DNA of 64,000 nucleotides from Roseicyclus sediminis. GTDB lineage: Bacteria; Pseudomonadota; Alphaproteobacteria; Rhodobacterales; Rhodobacteraceae. A program made the translations under genes and the position numbers. The stretch lies in contig NZ_JAOPHT010000015.1 of the NCBI RefSeq assembly GCF_025515305.1, positions 31,533-95,532 of the forward strand, read 5' to 3'. The notes beneath the pieces were generated by a model, which saw only the letters and a list, made by a program, of their open reading frames with translations, was not told where the DNA came from and made no database searches. Below are positions 26,192 through 35,673 of the stretch, piece by piece (positions within the stretch are counted from its first letter, which is position 1; each line of letters opens with the position of its first letter).

Positions 26192-27406
26192 ATGTCCATC
26201 CTCGACTCCCGCACCTCCTGGACCCGCCTTGCCCTGTCGCTGGCGCTCTCGCTCGTGGGCAATGCGGGCATGTGGGCGATCATCGTGATCCTGCCCGCGG
26301 TCGAGGCCGAGTTCGGCGTGGACCGCGCCACCGCGTCCCTCCCCTACACGCTGACCATGGTGGGCTTCGCGCTCGGCAACTGGGTGATCGGGCGCTGGGT
26401 CGACCGGCATGGCGTCGCGCGCGTGCTGGCCGTGGCGGCGATCCTGATGGGAGTGGCCTTCGCGGGCGCGGCCGCCGCGCCCAACATCGCCACGCTCTCG
26501 ATTCTGCAGACGGCCATCGGCTTCGCCACGGCGGCGAGCTTCGGGCCGCTGATCGCCGACGTCTCGCAGTGGTTCCTCCGCCGCCGCGGCATCGCGGTCG
26601 CCATCATCGCGTCCGGCAACTACCTTTCGGGCGCGCTCTGGCCGCTCATCCTCGCCGACATCCTCGCAGGTCCCGGCTGGCGCACGGCATATCTCATCAT
26701 CGCGGCCTCGGCCGTCCTGATCATGCTGCCCCTGACACTCGCGCTCCGCCGCCCTCTGCCCGAGGAGGCGATGCAGACCTCGGCCGCCGCCGCGGCACTC
26801 CGCGCCCGGACCGCGGGCCTTTCGCCCAACACGCTCGTCTGGCTGCTGGCCATCGCCGGCATCGGCTGCTGCGTGGCCATGTCCATGCCGCAGGTCCACA
26901 TCGTCGCCTATTGCGTCGACCTCGGCTACGGGCCCGCGGTCGGCGCCGAGATGCTCTCGCTCATGCTGATGGGCGGCGTCGTCTCGCGGCTGATCTCGGG
27001 CCTCCTTGCCGACCGCCTCGGCGGGGTTCTGACGCTTCTCGTCGGATCGAGCCTGCAGATGCTCGCGCTGTTTCTCTACCTGCCGACCTCGGGGCTTGCG
27101 CCGCTTTATATCGTGTCGCTCATCTTCGGGCTCAGCCAAGGCGGCATCGTGCCCTCCTACGCAATCATCGTGCGGGAATACCTGCCGCCGAAGGAGGCGG
27201 GCGCGCGGGTCGGCTTCGTCATCATGGCGACCATCGTCGGCATGGCACTCGGCGGCTGGATGTCCGGCTGGATCTACGACCTGACCGGGTCCTACCAACT
27301 CGCCTTCATCAACGGCATCGCCTTCAACGCGCTCAACGTGGCGATCATGATCGTGATCCTCCTGCGCTCCCGTCCGCGCAGCCCGCGGGGCGCAGTGCCG
27401 GCCTGA
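26192..27406 (+). CDS. MFS transporter
   Basis: 404-residue major-facilitator protein with about 12 hydrophobic helices. The loop-2/3 signature appears as GNWVIGRWVDRHGVARV and its repeat in the second half as ISGLLADRLGG. Substrate not predictable; it resembles the oxalate/formate or monocarboxylate type (OFA/MCT). Start chosen at ATG 26192, since the upstream in-frame stretch is not membrane-like. Immediately followed (5 bases after the stop) by a copy of the dispersed repeat. Confidence 0.9.
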   Translation: MSILDSRTSWTRLALSLALSLVGNAGMWAIIVILPAVEAEFGVDRATASLPYTLTMVGFALGNWVIGRWVDRHGVARVLAVAAILMGVAFAGAAAAPNIATLSILQTAIGFATAASFGPLIADVSQWFLRRRGIAVAIIASGNYLSGALWPLILADILAGPGWRTAYLIIAASAVLIMLPLTLALRRPLPEEAMQTSAAAAALRARTAGLSPNTLVWLLAIAGIGCCVAMSMPQVHIVAYCVDLGYGPAVGAEMLSLMLMGGVVSRLISGLLADRLGGVLTLLVGSSLQMLALFLYLPTSGLAPLYIVSLIFGLSQGGIVPSYAIIVREYLPPKEAGARVGFVIMATIVGMALGGWMSGWIYDLTGSYQLAFINGIAFNALNVAIMIVILLRSRPRSPRGAVPA

Positions 27407-27410
27407 TCCC

Positions 27411-27457
27411 CTTCATCTTTCCCGAAATACGCCGGGGGTGCGGGGGCTGGCCCCCGC
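27411..27457. repeat. Dispersed repeat, full copy with hairpin
   Basis: Box CTTCATCTTTCC, then CGAAATACGCCGGGGG, followed by the hairpin GCGGGGG-CTGG-CCCCCGC (27440-27457). It lies between the MFS stop (27406) and the slyX stop (27469), so it may act as a bidirectional 3' boundary. Confidence 0.7.
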
Positions 27458-27468
27458 TGTCCTACGCT

Positions 27469-27672
27469 TCACCAATGCGGCGGCTTCTGGTCGGCGAGCG
27501 GCACAGTCCCGCCCTCGGACAACTCCCGCTCCGCCTCGCGCTCCATCAGGCGCGCCACCCGCGCCGTCAGCCGCGCGATCTCCGCGTCCTGTCGCGCCAC
27601 GACGTCCGACAGGTCCTCGACCGTGCGCACCAGGTGCGCCAGCGCCTCTTCCAGCCTGCCCGTGTCGTCCAT
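27469..27672 (-). CDS. slyX: SlyX family protein
   Basis: 67 residues, a charged amphipathic helix likely to form a coiled coil (LEEALAHLVRTVEDLSDVVARQDAEIARL). It ends in the diagnostic SlyX tail PLADQKPPHW. Molecular function is not established in any organism. It is divergent from hisS (start 27754) and converges on the MFS gene. Confidence 0.9.
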   Translation of the reverse strand: MDDTGRLEEALAHLVRTVEDLSDVVARQDAEIARLTARVARLMEREAERELSEGGTVPLADQKPPHW

Positions 27673-27753
27673 GGCCCCCTTGCGCCTCCTTGCCCCGATT
27701 GCCCCCCTCGGATAGACGGGCCGCGACCCTGAATTCAAGGCATCCCGGACCCG

Positions 27754-29238
27754 ATGGCCAAAGAGAAGAAACAGCCTCGCCCCAAGGCCGAAGCGCCCAA
27801 GGGCTTCCGCGACTATTTCGGCGCCGAGGTGGCCGAGCGCAACGAGATGCTGGCGACGATCGCGGGCGTCTATTCCCGCTACGGCTTCGACCCGCTGGAG
27901 ACCTCCGCCGTCGAGACGCTGGAGGCGCTGGGCAAGTACCTGCCGGACGTCGACCGCCCCCATGCCGGGGTCTTCGCCTGGCAGGAGGAAGAGGGGGGCG
28001 ACTGGCTCGCGCTCCGCTACGACATGACGGCGCCCTTGGCCCGCGTCGCCGCGCAGTTCCGCAACGACCTGCCGAACCCTTACCGCCGCTACACGATGGG
28101 CCCCGTCTGGCGCAACGAGAAGCCGGGTCCGGGCCGCTTCCGGCAGTTCTACCAGTGCGACGCCGATACGGTGGGCGCGGCAAGCGTCGCGGCGGATGCC
28201 GAGATCTGCGCGATGCTGGCCGACACGCTCGAGGCCGTGGGCATCCCGCGCGGGGACTACATCGTGCGGGTCAACAACCGGAAGGTGCTGAACGGGGTGC
28301 TGGAGGTCGCGGGCCTTGCCGGGGACGACAAGGAGGAGGCGCGGGGCATCGTGCTCCGCGCCATCGACAAGCTCGACAAGTTCGGGGCCGACGGGGTGCG
28401 GCTGCTGCTGGGCAAGGGCCGGCTCGACGAGAGCGGGGATTTCACCGAAGGCGCGGGGCTTTCGGACGAACAGGCCGACGTGATCATGGCGTTCATGGAC
28501 GCCAGGCGCACAGACGGTCCGGCGACCGTGGCGCGGCTGAGCCAACTGGTGGCCGGGTCCGCGATCGGTGCGGACGGCGTCGCCGAACTCGAACAGATCG
28601 CCGACCTCCTCGCCGCCCAGGGCTACGGCCCCGACCGCATCATCATCGACCCCTCCGTCGTCCGGGGCCTCGGCTACTACACTGGCCCCGTCTACGAGGC
28701 CGAGCTCACCTTCGAGATCACCGACGAGAAGGGCCGCCCGCGGCAGTTCGGCTCCGTCGCAGGCGGTGGGCGCTACGACGACCTCGTGAAGCGCTTCACC
28801 GGGCAGGAAGTGCCTGCGACCGGCGTCTCCATCGGGGTCGACCGCCTTCTCGCGGCCCTCCGCGCCAAGGGGCGCATCGGCGGCACCATGGAAGGTCCCG
28901 TCGTCGTCACGGTGATGGACCGCGACCGGATGGCCGACTACCAGTCCATGGCCTCGGAGCTGCGCGCCGCCGGCATCCGCGCCGAGGTCTATCTCGGCAA
29001 CCCCAAGAACTTCGGCAACCAGCTGAAATACGCGGACAAGCGACAAAGCCCCGTGGCGATCATCCAGGGCTCGGACGAGGCCGCGCGCGGCGTCGTGCAG
29101 ATCAAGGACCTCGTGCTTGGCGCGAAGCTCGCCGAGGAGGCGACGCTGGAGGAGTGGAAGAGCCAGCCCGCCCAGACCGAGGTTTCAAGATCCGACCTTG
29201 TCGCGGAGGTCCGGGCGATCCTGGACCGCCACGCGTGA
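27754..29238 (+). CDS. hisS: Histidyl-tRNA synthetase
   Basis: 494-residue class II aminoacyl-tRNA synthetase. Seen: N-terminal [14 protein letters not shown], motif 2 region ([19 protein letters not shown]), histidine-specific [12 protein letters not shown] and motif 3 [13 protein letters not shown]; the C-terminal anticodon-binding domain follows from about 385. First gene of the coupled hisS-hisZ-hisG cluster; its TGA overlaps the hisZ GTG (GTGA). Confidence 0.96.
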   Translation: MAKEKKQPRPKAEAPKGFRDYFGAEVAERNEMLATIAGVYSRYGFDPLETSAVETLEALGKYLPDVDRPHAGVFAWQEEEGGDWLALRYDMTAPLARVAAQFRNDLPNPYRRYTMGPVWRNEKPGPGRFRQFYQCDADTVGAASVAADAEICAMLADTLEAVGIPRGDYIVRVNNRKVLNGVLEVAGLAGDDKEEARGIVLRAIDKLDKFGADGVRLLLGKGRLDESGDFTEGAGLSDEQADVIMAFMDARRTDGPATVARLSQLVAGSAIGADGVAELEQIADLLAAQGYGPDRIIIDPSVVRGLGYYTGPVYEAELTFEITDEKGRPRQFGSVAGGGRYDDLVKRFTGQEVPATGVSIGVDRLLAALRAKGRIGGTMEGPVVVTVMDRDRMADYQSMASELRAAGIRAEVYLGNPKNFGNQLKYADKRQSPVAIIQGSDEAARGVVQIKDLVLGAKLAEEATLEEWKSQPAQTEVSRSDLVAEVRAILDRHA

Positions 29239-30347
29239 TCCTCAAGGCCGACATCCGCGCCGAGGCCGAGACGCTTCAGGCGGTGTTCACGCGGGCCGGC
29301 GCCGTGCCCGTGGAGGCACCCCTGCTGCTCAGCGCCGACACGCTCCTCGACCTCTATGGCGAGGATATCCGCGCGCGCGCCTACACCACCGACGACCCCG
29401 ACCGGGGCGAGATGATGCTGCGCCCCGACTTCACCGTGCCGGTGGTCGAGATGCACATGGCAAACGGCGCCGACCGGCCCGCGCGTTACACCTATCTCGG
29501 CGAGGTATTCCGCAAGCAGAAGGCGGGCTCGTCGCGTCCGTCGGAATACCTGCAGCTTGGCTTCGAACTGTTCGGCGGCGAGGATCCGGCCCGCGCCGAT
29601 GCCGAGGTCTTCGCGCTGTTCCACGAGGCCCTGAAGGGTCTCGGCCTGCGGCCCGTGACCGGTGACATGGGGATCCTGCTCGCCGCGATCGAAGGCCTCT
29701 CGACCACGCCCGTCCGAAAGGCCGCGCTGCGCCGCCACGTCTGGCGGCCCCGTCGGTTCCGGGCGCTGCTGGACCGGTATACGGGGCGGGCGCCCCAGCC
29801 GGCGGGGCGGATCGAGCTTCTGGAAAGGGTCGCCGCGAAGGGTGTCGATGCCGTGCTCGACGCCGCCGGGCCGGAGAGCGGCCTGCGCAGCCGCGCCGAG
29901 GTGGCCGCCCGGATCGAGAAGCTGCGGGCCGATGCCTCGACGCCCCCGATCGCCCGCGCCGAAGCCGAGGTGCTGACGGCGATCCTCTCGCTCAAGGCGC
30001 CGCTGCCCGACGCGTGCGAACAGTTGCGCGACATGAGCGTGGACCTGCCCGCTCTCGGCCCCGCCGCCGAGCGTTTCGCCGACCGGATCGATGCACTGGC
30101 CGAGGCGGGGCTGGAGCCCACGGAGCTGCCGTTCGAGGCGAGCTACGGGCGCACGACGATGGAATACTACGACGGTTTCGTCTTCGGCTTCCTCGCGCCC
30201 GCGCGCGCCGACCTGCCGCCGGTGGCTTCGGGCGGGCGTTACGACGCGCTGACCGCGATCATGGGGCGCGGGCAGGGTATCCCGGCGGTCGGCGGCGTGA
30301 TCCGGCCCGAGGTCGTGCACGGCCTGCGCGCGGGGGGCAGGTCATGA
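29235..30347 (+). CDS. hisZ: ATP phosphoribosyltransferase regulatory subunit
   Basis: 370-residue HisRS paralog that lacks the anticodon-binding domain and serves as regulatory subunit of the short-form HisG. Motif 2-like [16 protein letters not shown] and the HisRS-like C-terminal [24 protein letters not shown] are visible. Starts with GTG inside the hisS stop and ends with an ATGA overlap onto hisG, so the three are co-translated. Confidence 0.94.
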   Translation: MILKADIRAEAETLQAVFTRAGAVPVEAPLLLSADTLLDLYGEDIRARAYTTDDPDRGEMMLRPDFTVPVVEMHMANGADRPARYTYLGEVFRKQKAGSSRPSEYLQLGFELFGGEDPARADAEVFALFHEALKGLGLRPVTGDMGILLAAIEGLSTTPVRKAALRRHVWRPRRFRALLDRYTGRAPQPAGRIELLERVAAKGVDAVLDAAGPESGLRSRAEVAARIEKLRADASTPPIARAEAEVLTAILSLKAPLPDACEQLRDMSVDLPALGPAAERFADRIDALAEAGLEPTELPFEASYGRTTMEYYDGFVFGFLAPARADLPPVASGGRYDALTAIMGRGQGIPAVGGVIRPEVVHGLRAGGRS

Positions 30348-31036
30348 CCCTCCGCCTCGGTATCCCGTCCAAGGGCCGGCTCATGGACAAGACCTTCGAC
30401 TGGTTCGCCGCGCGCGGCCTGCCGATGCGCCGCACCGGGTCGGACCGCGAATACGCCGCGGAAGTCGACGGCGCGGAGGTCGAGCTGCGCCTCCTGTCGG
30501 CGGGAGAGATCCCGCGCGAGCTGGCGGTCGGGCGCATCCACCTCGGCGTCACCGGGTCCGACCTCGTGCGCGAGCGCATCCCCGGCTGGGAGCAGGCGGT
30601 CGAGACCCTGGCGCCGATGGGATTCGGCCATGCCGACCTTGTCGTGGCCGTGCCGGTGAGCTGGGTCGATGTCTCCACGCTCGACGATCTCGACGCGGTC
30701 GCGGCCGAATTCCGTGCGCGGCACGGCTACAGGCTGCGGATCGCCACGAAGTATCACCGCCTTGTTCGCGAGTTCCTGCGCGAGGCGGGCGTGGCCGACT
30801 ATCGGCTCGTCGACAGCCAGGGCGCGACCGAGGCCACCGTGGCCCACGGCACGGCCGAAGCCATCGCCGACATCACCTCGACCGGCGACACGCTGAAGGC
30901 GAACGGGCTGAAGGTGCTTTCGGACGGGCTGATCCACCGGTCGCAGGCGACGCTGTGGCGCGCCAAGCGGGCGGAGTGGGGCGCGGGCGAGCGCGAGGCG
31001 ATGGCGACACTGACGCGGAAGCTCCGCCTGTCCTGA
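30344..31036 (+). CDS. hisG: ATP phosphoribosyltransferase, short form
   Basis: 230 residues: the catalytic part only, without the C-terminal ACT-like domain of the long form, which fits the presence of HisZ. It catalyses the first step of histidine synthesis (ATP + PRPP). GIPSKGRLMDKT at the N-terminus and the PRPP-loop region DSQGATEATVAHGTAEAIADITSTG-type segment near 165-190 are characteristic. Its stop lies in a palindrome shared with the convergent MAPEG gene. Confidence 0.95.
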   Translation: MTLRLGIPSKGRLMDKTFDWFAARGLPMRRTGSDREYAAEVDGAEVELRLLSAGEIPRELAVGRIHLGVTGSDLVRERIPGWEQAVETLAPMGFGHADLVVAVPVSWVDVSTLDDLDAVAAEFRARHGYRLRIATKYHRLVREFLREAGVADYRLVDSQGATEATVAHGTAEAIADITSTGDTLKANGLKVLSDGLIHRSQATLWRAKRAEWGAGEREAMATLTRKLRLS

Positions 31037-31046
31037 GCCGGCTCAG
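31033..31046. repeat. Palindrome spanning both convergent stop codons
   Basis: CTGAGCC/GGCTCAG, perfect over 14 bases, with flanking CTGT/ACAG extending it after one mismatch. It contains the hisG TGA and the reverse-strand TGA of the MAPEG gene. No T-run; could still reduce read-through on both sides. Confidence 0.45.
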
Positions 31047-31507
31047 AACAGAAGCGCGCCGAGGCTCCAGAGCGCCATGAAGATCACGATGAGCGACCCG
31101 ACCGTGTAGAAAGTCGCGCGCGTCTCATGCCCCTTTGCGCCGGCATAGGCCCAGGCATGGAGCGCGCGGGCGATCACGAAACCCGCGAAGCAGACGACGG
31201 CAAGCGCGTAGGGCGGATCGACCGCGACGAAGACGAAGCCGGCGAAGACAAAGCCGGGGATGTTCTCGAGGTCGTTGCGGTGCATCCGGCGCGACCGCTC
31301 CACGTCGGGGTCTGGAGCAAGCTTCGCGGGGTCCGGCACGCGGTTCAACGCGCCGGGCCGGAGGTCTTCGGGGCTGGCGAAACCGCGGCCCTTTCGCATC
31401 ATCAGCGCGACTGTGACCCAGCCCTGTCCCATGAGCTTGAGCGCACTGATGGCCACCGCGATCGCGTAGGCCAGGAAAACGGGGTTCTCGATGCTGTAGA
31501 GGGACAT
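31043..31507 (-). CDS. MAPEG family membrane protein
   Basis: 154 residues with four membrane helices, of the MAPEG (membrane-associated eicosanoid/glutathione metabolism) family. The conserved cytoplasmic segment RMHRNDLENIPGFVFAG (about 80-96) includes the RxxRNDLEN core that binds glutathione in microsomal GSTs. Probably a glutathione-dependent detoxification protein; enzymatic activity is not assured for bacterial members. Confidence 0.9.
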   Translation of the reverse strand: MSLYSIENPVFLAYAIAVAISALKLMGQGWVTVALMMRKGRGFASPEDLRPGALNRVPDPAKLAPDPDVERSRRMHRNDLENIPGFVFAGFVFVAVDPPYALAVVCFAGFVIARALHAWAYAGAKGHETRATFYTVGSLIVIFMALWSLGALLF

Positions 31508-31548
31508 GCCGACAGGCTATGGGCGGATCCGGACAGGCGCAACCATGC

Positions 31549-31968
31549 TCAGAGCACGCCGATCTCGGCCAGCGCGGACTGGAGCGAGGGCGGCAGGGCC
31601 TCCTCGCTTTCGCGGCCCTTTGGCAGGTCGCGCGGGGCATCCTCCGGGGCCAGGTAGCGCCAGCCCTGGAACGGGCGCTTCGGTGTCGAGGCGACACGCG
31701 TCACCTCCGGGTCCAGCACGATCCCGCAGCGCAGGATGCCGTCGCCCCGGTCGACCTCGTCGAGGCGGATGACGCGTTGGCGGCACAGCACGAGCCCCTT
31801 GAACACCCAGTAGAGCGAGCCGCCGTTCAGCACCTCTTCGGCGCGCTTCGGCCACATCCTGGTGACATGGCGTGGCAGGCCGTCCGGCCCCTTGGCGCGG
31901 GGGTTCTTCTGCCAGTCGGTCAGGTCCTCCACCGCCTCCGCGCCGACGCAGAGCTTGATGAGGTGCAC
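31549..31968 (-). CDS. DUF1489 family protein
   Basis: 139-residue cytoplasmic protein conserved in Alphaproteobacteria, function unknown. HLIKLCVGAEAVEDL at the start, HVTRMWPKRAEEVLNGGSLYWVFKG in the middle and GWRYLAPEDAPRDL near the end follow the DUF1489 pattern. The GTG at 31968 gives the family's usual N-terminus; a GTG at 32010 would add 14 residues encoded by a 12-base-period repeat and seems less likely. It diverges from nrdJ. Confidence 0.85.
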   Translation of the reverse strand: MHLIKLCVGAEAVEDLTDWQKNPRAKGPDGLPRHVTRMWPKRAEEVLNGGSLYWVFKGLVLCRQRVIRLDEVDRGDGILRCGIVLDPEVTRVASTPKRPFQGWRYLAPEDAPRDLPKGRESEEALPPSLQSALAEIGVL

Positions 31969-31985
31969 CTTCCCTACGCTGTCCC

Positions 31986-32015
31986 CAGATTTGCTCACAG
32001 ATTTCCCCACAGAAT
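31986..32015. repeat. Three short direct repeats between DUF1489 and nrdJ genes
   Basis: CAGATTT at 31986 and 31998 and CAGAAT at 32010, each preceded by CC or CA: a 12-base period, close to one helical turn. Possibly a protein-binding array for one of the divergent genes. Confidence 0.4.
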
Positions 32016-32066
32016 CCCGCTTTTCCTGCCAGATATCGTAGGTCCGTCACATCTTTCTGCAACCTG

Positions 32067-32095
32067 TTGAGATATCCACGTGCAAAATGTATCCT
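32067..32095 (+). promoter_or_regulatory. Candidate promoter of nrdJ with overlapping AGATATC box
   Basis: TTGAGA (32067-32072), 17-base spacer, TATCCT (32090-32095), 27 bases before the ATG. AGATATC occurs at 32070 over the -35 and again at 32031; a repressor such as NrdR might use them, but they do not fit the usual NrdR box spacing. Confidence 0.5.
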
Positions 32096-32121
32096 GATCG
32101 CCTGTTTCAGGAGATGCGCAG

Positions 32122-34398
32122 ATGACCCGTTTCGCCGCCCCGATCGCGGAAGCCATCTGGGACATGAAATACCGTCTCAAGACCGCCGAAGGCCTGCCGC
32201 TCGACGAGTCGGTCGAGGACACCTGGCACCGGATCGCGCGCGCGCTCGCCTCGGTCGAGGAAACGCCCGCCGACTGGGAGGGGGGATTCTACGAGGCGCT
32301 GGAGGATTTCCGCTATCTCCCGGCCGGCCGGATCGTGGCGGGCGCGGGAACGGGGCGGTCCGTCACCCTCTTCAACTGCTTCGTGATGGGGACGATCCCC
32401 GACAGCATGGGCGGCATCTTCGAGTCCCTGAAGGAAGCCGCGCTGACGATGCAGCAGGGCGGCGGGATCGGCTACGACTTCTCCACCATCCGGCCCAAGG
32501 GCGCGCCGGTCGCGGGGGTGGCGGCGGATGCCTCGGGGCCGCTCAGCTTCATGGACGTCTGGGACGCGATGTGCCGCACCATCATGTCGGCCGGCTCGCG
32601 CCGGGGCGCGATGATGGCGACCATGCGCTGCGACCATCCCGATATCGAGGACTTCATCGCGGCCAAGGCCGATCCCGCCCGCCTGCGCATGTTCAACGTC
32701 AGCGTGCTCGCCACCGACGCCTTCATGGAGGCGGTGAAGGCGGACGGGCCGTGGGAACTGATCTTCGGCGGGCAGGTCTACAAGACGATCCGCGCCCGCG
32801 ACCTGTGGAACCGGATGATGCGGGCGACCTACGATTACGCCGAGCCGGGCGTGATCTTCATCGACCGCATCAACTCCGAGAACAACCTGAGCTATGCCGA
32901 GACGATCGCGGCCACGAACCCCTGCGGGGAGCAGCCGCTGCCGCCCTACGGCGCCTGCCTTCTGGGCTCGGTGAACCTCGCCCGGCTGGTGCGCGAACCG
33001 TTCAGCGACGCGGCGCAGATCGACGAGGGCGAATTGTCCGACCTCGTCGCCACCGCGATCCGGATGATGGACAACGTCGTGGATGCAAGCCGCTTCCCGC
33101 TGGAGGCGCAGGCGCAGGAGGCCCATGCCAAGCGGCGGATCGGCCTCGGCGTCACGGGACTGGCCGACGCGCTGGCAATGACCGGGCTGCGCTATGGCTC
33201 GCCGGAAGCGGCGGAGAGGACCGGCGAATGGATGCGGCTCATCGCCAACGCGTCCTACCGGGCCTCCGCGCTCATCGCGGCCGAGAAGGGGGCGTTTCCG
33301 CTGTTCGACGCCGCCGCCTATGCCAAGGCGCCGATGGTGCGGCGGCTCGACCCCGAGGTGCAAGCGCTGATCGCGGAGCATGGGCTGAGGAACGCGCTCC
33401 TGACGTCCATAGCGCCTACCGGGACGATCAGCCTCTTCGCGGGCAACGTCTCGTCCGGGATCGAGCCGATCTTCGCCACGTCCTACACCCGCAAAGTGCT
33501 CCAGCCCGACGGGTCGCGCAGCGAGGAGGAGGTGGTGGACTACGCCATGCAGATGTGGCGCGACCTTCACGGCAATGCCGACCTGCCGGAGCATTTCGTG
33601 ACCGCGCAGGACCTCGCGCCGATGGACCATGTGCGGATGCAGGCCGCCGCGCAGCCGTGGATCGATTCATCGATCTCCAAGACGATCAACGTGCCCGCCG
33701 ACATCGACTTCGAGGCGTTCAAGGACGTCTACCTCGAAGCCTACGAGACCGGGTGCAAGGGCTGCACCACGTATCGCCCGAACGCGGTGACGGGGAGCGT
33801 GCTGTCGGTCGCCGATGACACGGCGAAATCCGAAACGACCGTGGCCGCCGAAGCGTCGAGGGACGGCGAAGTCATCTACATGTCCGAGCCGCTGGACCGG
33901 CCCCAGTCGCTGGAAGGGCACACCTACAAGCTCAAGTGGCCCGACAGCGACCACGCGCTCTACATCACGATCAACGACATCATCCTGAACGGGCACCGGC
34001 GGCCCTTCGAGATCTTCATCAACTCCAAGAACATGGAGCATTACGCCTGGATCCTCGCGCTTACGCGGATGATCTCGGCCGTGTTCCGGCGGGGTGGCGA
34101 CGTCTCCTTCGTGGTGGAGGAGCTGAAGGCCGTCTTCGACCCGAGGGGCGGCGCATGGATGAACGGGAAATACGTCCCCTCGATCCTCGCGGCCATCGGC
34201 GGGGTGATCGAGCGGCACCTGATTTCCATCGGCTTCATCGACGGCGAGGGGATGGGCCTGAAATCCGATCCGCAGGCCGAGGTCGTGAACCTCGGGCGCC
34301 CGCGCGGGCCAGCCTGCCCGTCCTGCGGTCAATACGACATGCGGATGGTCGAAGGCTGCCTGACCTGCGCGAATTGTGGACATTCGAAGTGCGGATAA
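32122..34398 (+). CDS. nrdJ: Adenosylcobalamin-dependent ribonucleotide reductase (class II)
   Basis: 758-residue vitamin-B12-dependent reductase that makes deoxynucleotides with or without oxygen. Seen: FNCFVMGTIPDSMGGI and GGGIGYDFSTIRPKGAPV in the N-terminal half, the radical/active-site segment NPCGEQPLPPYGACLLGSVN, SIAPTGTISLFAG, and a C-terminal Cys-rich tail CPSCGQYDMRMVEGCLTCANCGHSKCG-like region (about 733-758) carrying the re-reducing thiol pair. FQEMRR-like leader gives CAGGAGATG before the ATG. It implies that the host makes or imports cobalamin. Confidence 0.96.
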   Translation: MTRFAAPIAEAIWDMKYRLKTAEGLPLDESVEDTWHRIARALASVEETPADWEGGFYEALEDFRYLPAGRIVAGAGTGRSVTLFNCFVMGTIPDSMGGIFESLKEAALTMQQGGGIGYDFSTIRPKGAPVAGVAADASGPLSFMDVWDAMCRTIMSAGSRRGAMMATMRCDHPDIEDFIAAKADPARLRMFNVSVLATDAFMEAVKADGPWELIFGGQVYKTIRARDLWNRMMRATYDYAEPGVIFIDRINSENNLSYAETIAATNPCGEQPLPPYGACLLGSVNLARLVREPFSDAAQIDEGELSDLVATAIRMMDNVVDASRFPLEAQAQEAHAKRRIGLGVTGLADALAMTGLRYGSPEAAERTGEWMRLIANASYRASALIAAEKGAFPLFDAAAYAKAPMVRRLDPEVQALIAEHGLRNALLTSIAPTGTISLFAGNVSSGIEPIFATSYTRKVLQPDGSRSEEEVVDYAMQMWRDLHGNADLPEHFVTAQDLAPMDHVRMQAAAQPWIDSSISKTINVPADIDFEAFKDVYLEAYETGCKGCTTYRPNAVTGSVLSVADDTAKSETTVAAEASRDGEVIYMSEPLDRPQSLEGHTYKLKWPDSDHALYITINDIILNGHRRPFEIFINSKNMEHYAWILALTRMISAVFRRGGDVSFVVEELKAVFDPRGGAWMNGKYVPSILAAIGGVIERHLISIGFIDGEGMGLKSDPQAEVVNLGRPRGPACPSCGQYDMRMVEGCLTCANCGHSKCG

Positions 34399-34470
34399 GA
34401 CACGGGAAAAGTCTTTAGAATCTCCGCCGTAGCCATGTGGCGCGTCGCTTGCTATCCTTCGCCCCAATCG

Positions 34471-34490
34471 CCTGCCGACAAATCGGCAGG
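34471..34490. repeat. Perfect stem-loop downstream of nrdJ
   Basis: CCTGCCGA-CAAA-TCGGCAGG: 8-bp stem and 4-base loop, 72 bases after the nrdJ stop and 40 before the LpxR-like start. No T-run, so it may be a processing or stability element, or sit in the leader of the next gene. Confidence 0.5.
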
Positions 34491-34529
34491 ATCAGACCCG
34501 CGAAACACGCGAGCAGATGAGGCAGCGAC

Positions 34530-35540
34530 ATGGCAATACCGGGCCGGTACAGAGCGGCAGGCCGTTCTTTCGTCATTTCCATCGGATTATCCGCCCTTTC
34601 CGGGGCCGCGCTTGCCGACGGCCTCTCGATGGCGACGCCATCGGACCCGGCCATCGCCTACGCGATGCCGGCGCCGGACATGGGCAACCGCACCCTCGGA
34701 GTGGTGCGGATCTTCGAGAACGACTGGTTCGGCGTGCCGTTGGGCGACCGCTATGACCGCTGGCGCACGGGCTCCGTCAGTCTGAGCCTCCTCCGTGGTC
34801 CGGGCTGGAACGGGTCACTGCCCGAGCAGCCCTTCCAGCTGATGGAATACCGCTTTCGCGGCGAGGTCATCGCGCCCGACAACCTCTCGGCGCCCGCGCC
34901 CGGCGACCGGCTTTATGCCGGATCCTGGTGGCTGGGCGCGACGACGCATTTCAGCTGGTCCGGCTTCGACGTGGCCGCAGGCGCCGACCTCGTGGTGACG
35001 GGGCCGCAGACTGGGCTCATGGACATCCATTCCTCGATCCACCAGTTCTTCGGCGGCAACCCGATCAACCTCGCCGCGAACGAGGTCGAGGACGGGATAT
35101 ACCTCGATGCTCATGTCGAGATCGGCCAGGACATTCCACTGAGCTTCGGCGACGTGCGGCCCTTCGTCGAGGTCCGGGCCGGTGTCGAGACGCTGGCCCG
35201 CGCCGGTTTCGACGTGACGATCGGCTCGCTTGGCCAGAACGGGCTGCGCGTGCGTGACCAGGTCAGCGGCCAGCGCGTCGCGGCGATCAACGCTGTCGAC
35301 GCGCTGGGCGGCTGGTCGTTCCTGTTCGGCGCCGATGCCGCCTGGGTCGCGGATTCCGTCTTCATTCCCGAGAACCGTGGCCCCGCCCTCGAAGAACAGC
35401 GCCACCGCGTTCGGGCGGGCGTGAACTATGGCGTGGGCGACAGCAATTTCTTCTACGGGATGACCTACCTCAGCGAGGAGTTCGTGGGTCAGTCGGAAGG
35501 GCAGGTCGTCGGCACCATCTCGGTCGATCTTCGGTTCTAG
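34530..35540 (+). CDS. LpxR-like lipid A 3'-O-deacylase family outer-membrane protein
   Basis: 336 residues with a signal peptide (ending ALSGAALAD). FENDWFG after the mature start supplies the Asn-Asp pair and TGSVSLS the Ser; GLMDIHSSIHQFFGGNP carries the His expected in the LpxR/DUF2219 active site. The rest alternates as beta strands and ends in Phe (VDLRF), as outer-membrane barrels do. It would remove acyl chains from lipid A or act on related lipids. The alphaproteobacterial members have not, to my knowledge, been tested. Confidence 0.82.
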   Translation: MAIPGRYRAAGRSFVISIGLSALSGAALADGLSMATPSDPAIAYAMPAPDMGNRTLGVVRIFENDWFGVPLGDRYDRWRTGSVSLSLLRGPGWNGSLPEQPFQLMEYRFRGEVIAPDNLSAPAPGDRLYAGSWWLGATTHFSWSGFDVAAGADLVVTGPQTGLMDIHSSIHQFFGGNPINLAANEVEDGIYLDAHVEIGQDIPLSFGDVRPFVEVRAGVETLARAGFDVTIGSLGQNGLRVRDQVSGQRVAAINAVDALGGWSFLFGADAAWVADSVFIPENRGPALEEQRHRVRAGVNYGVGDSNFFYGMTYLSEEFVGQSEGQVVGTISVDLRF

Positions 35541-35570
35541 GCGGCGCCGGCGTGCGGCGTGGACACGAGG

Positions 35571-35609
35571 GATTCGGTCACTCGAATCAGTGGCTTCACA
35601 GGGCGAATC
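35571..35609. promoter_or_regulatory. Cluster of three GANTC sites with a hairpin upstream of the Hint gene
   Basis: GATTC at 35571, GAATC at 35584 and 35605. The first two form the inverted repeat GATTCG-gtcact-CGAATC. GANTC is the CcrM methylation site in Alphaproteobacteria; clusters before genes can reflect cell-cycle (GcrA/CcrM) control. Confidence 0.4.
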
Positions 35610-35673
35610 ACCCGTGGTAACGTCGCGTCATAACGCCGGCTAACGGCGAGGTATGTGTTACTTGAGGCGGGGC

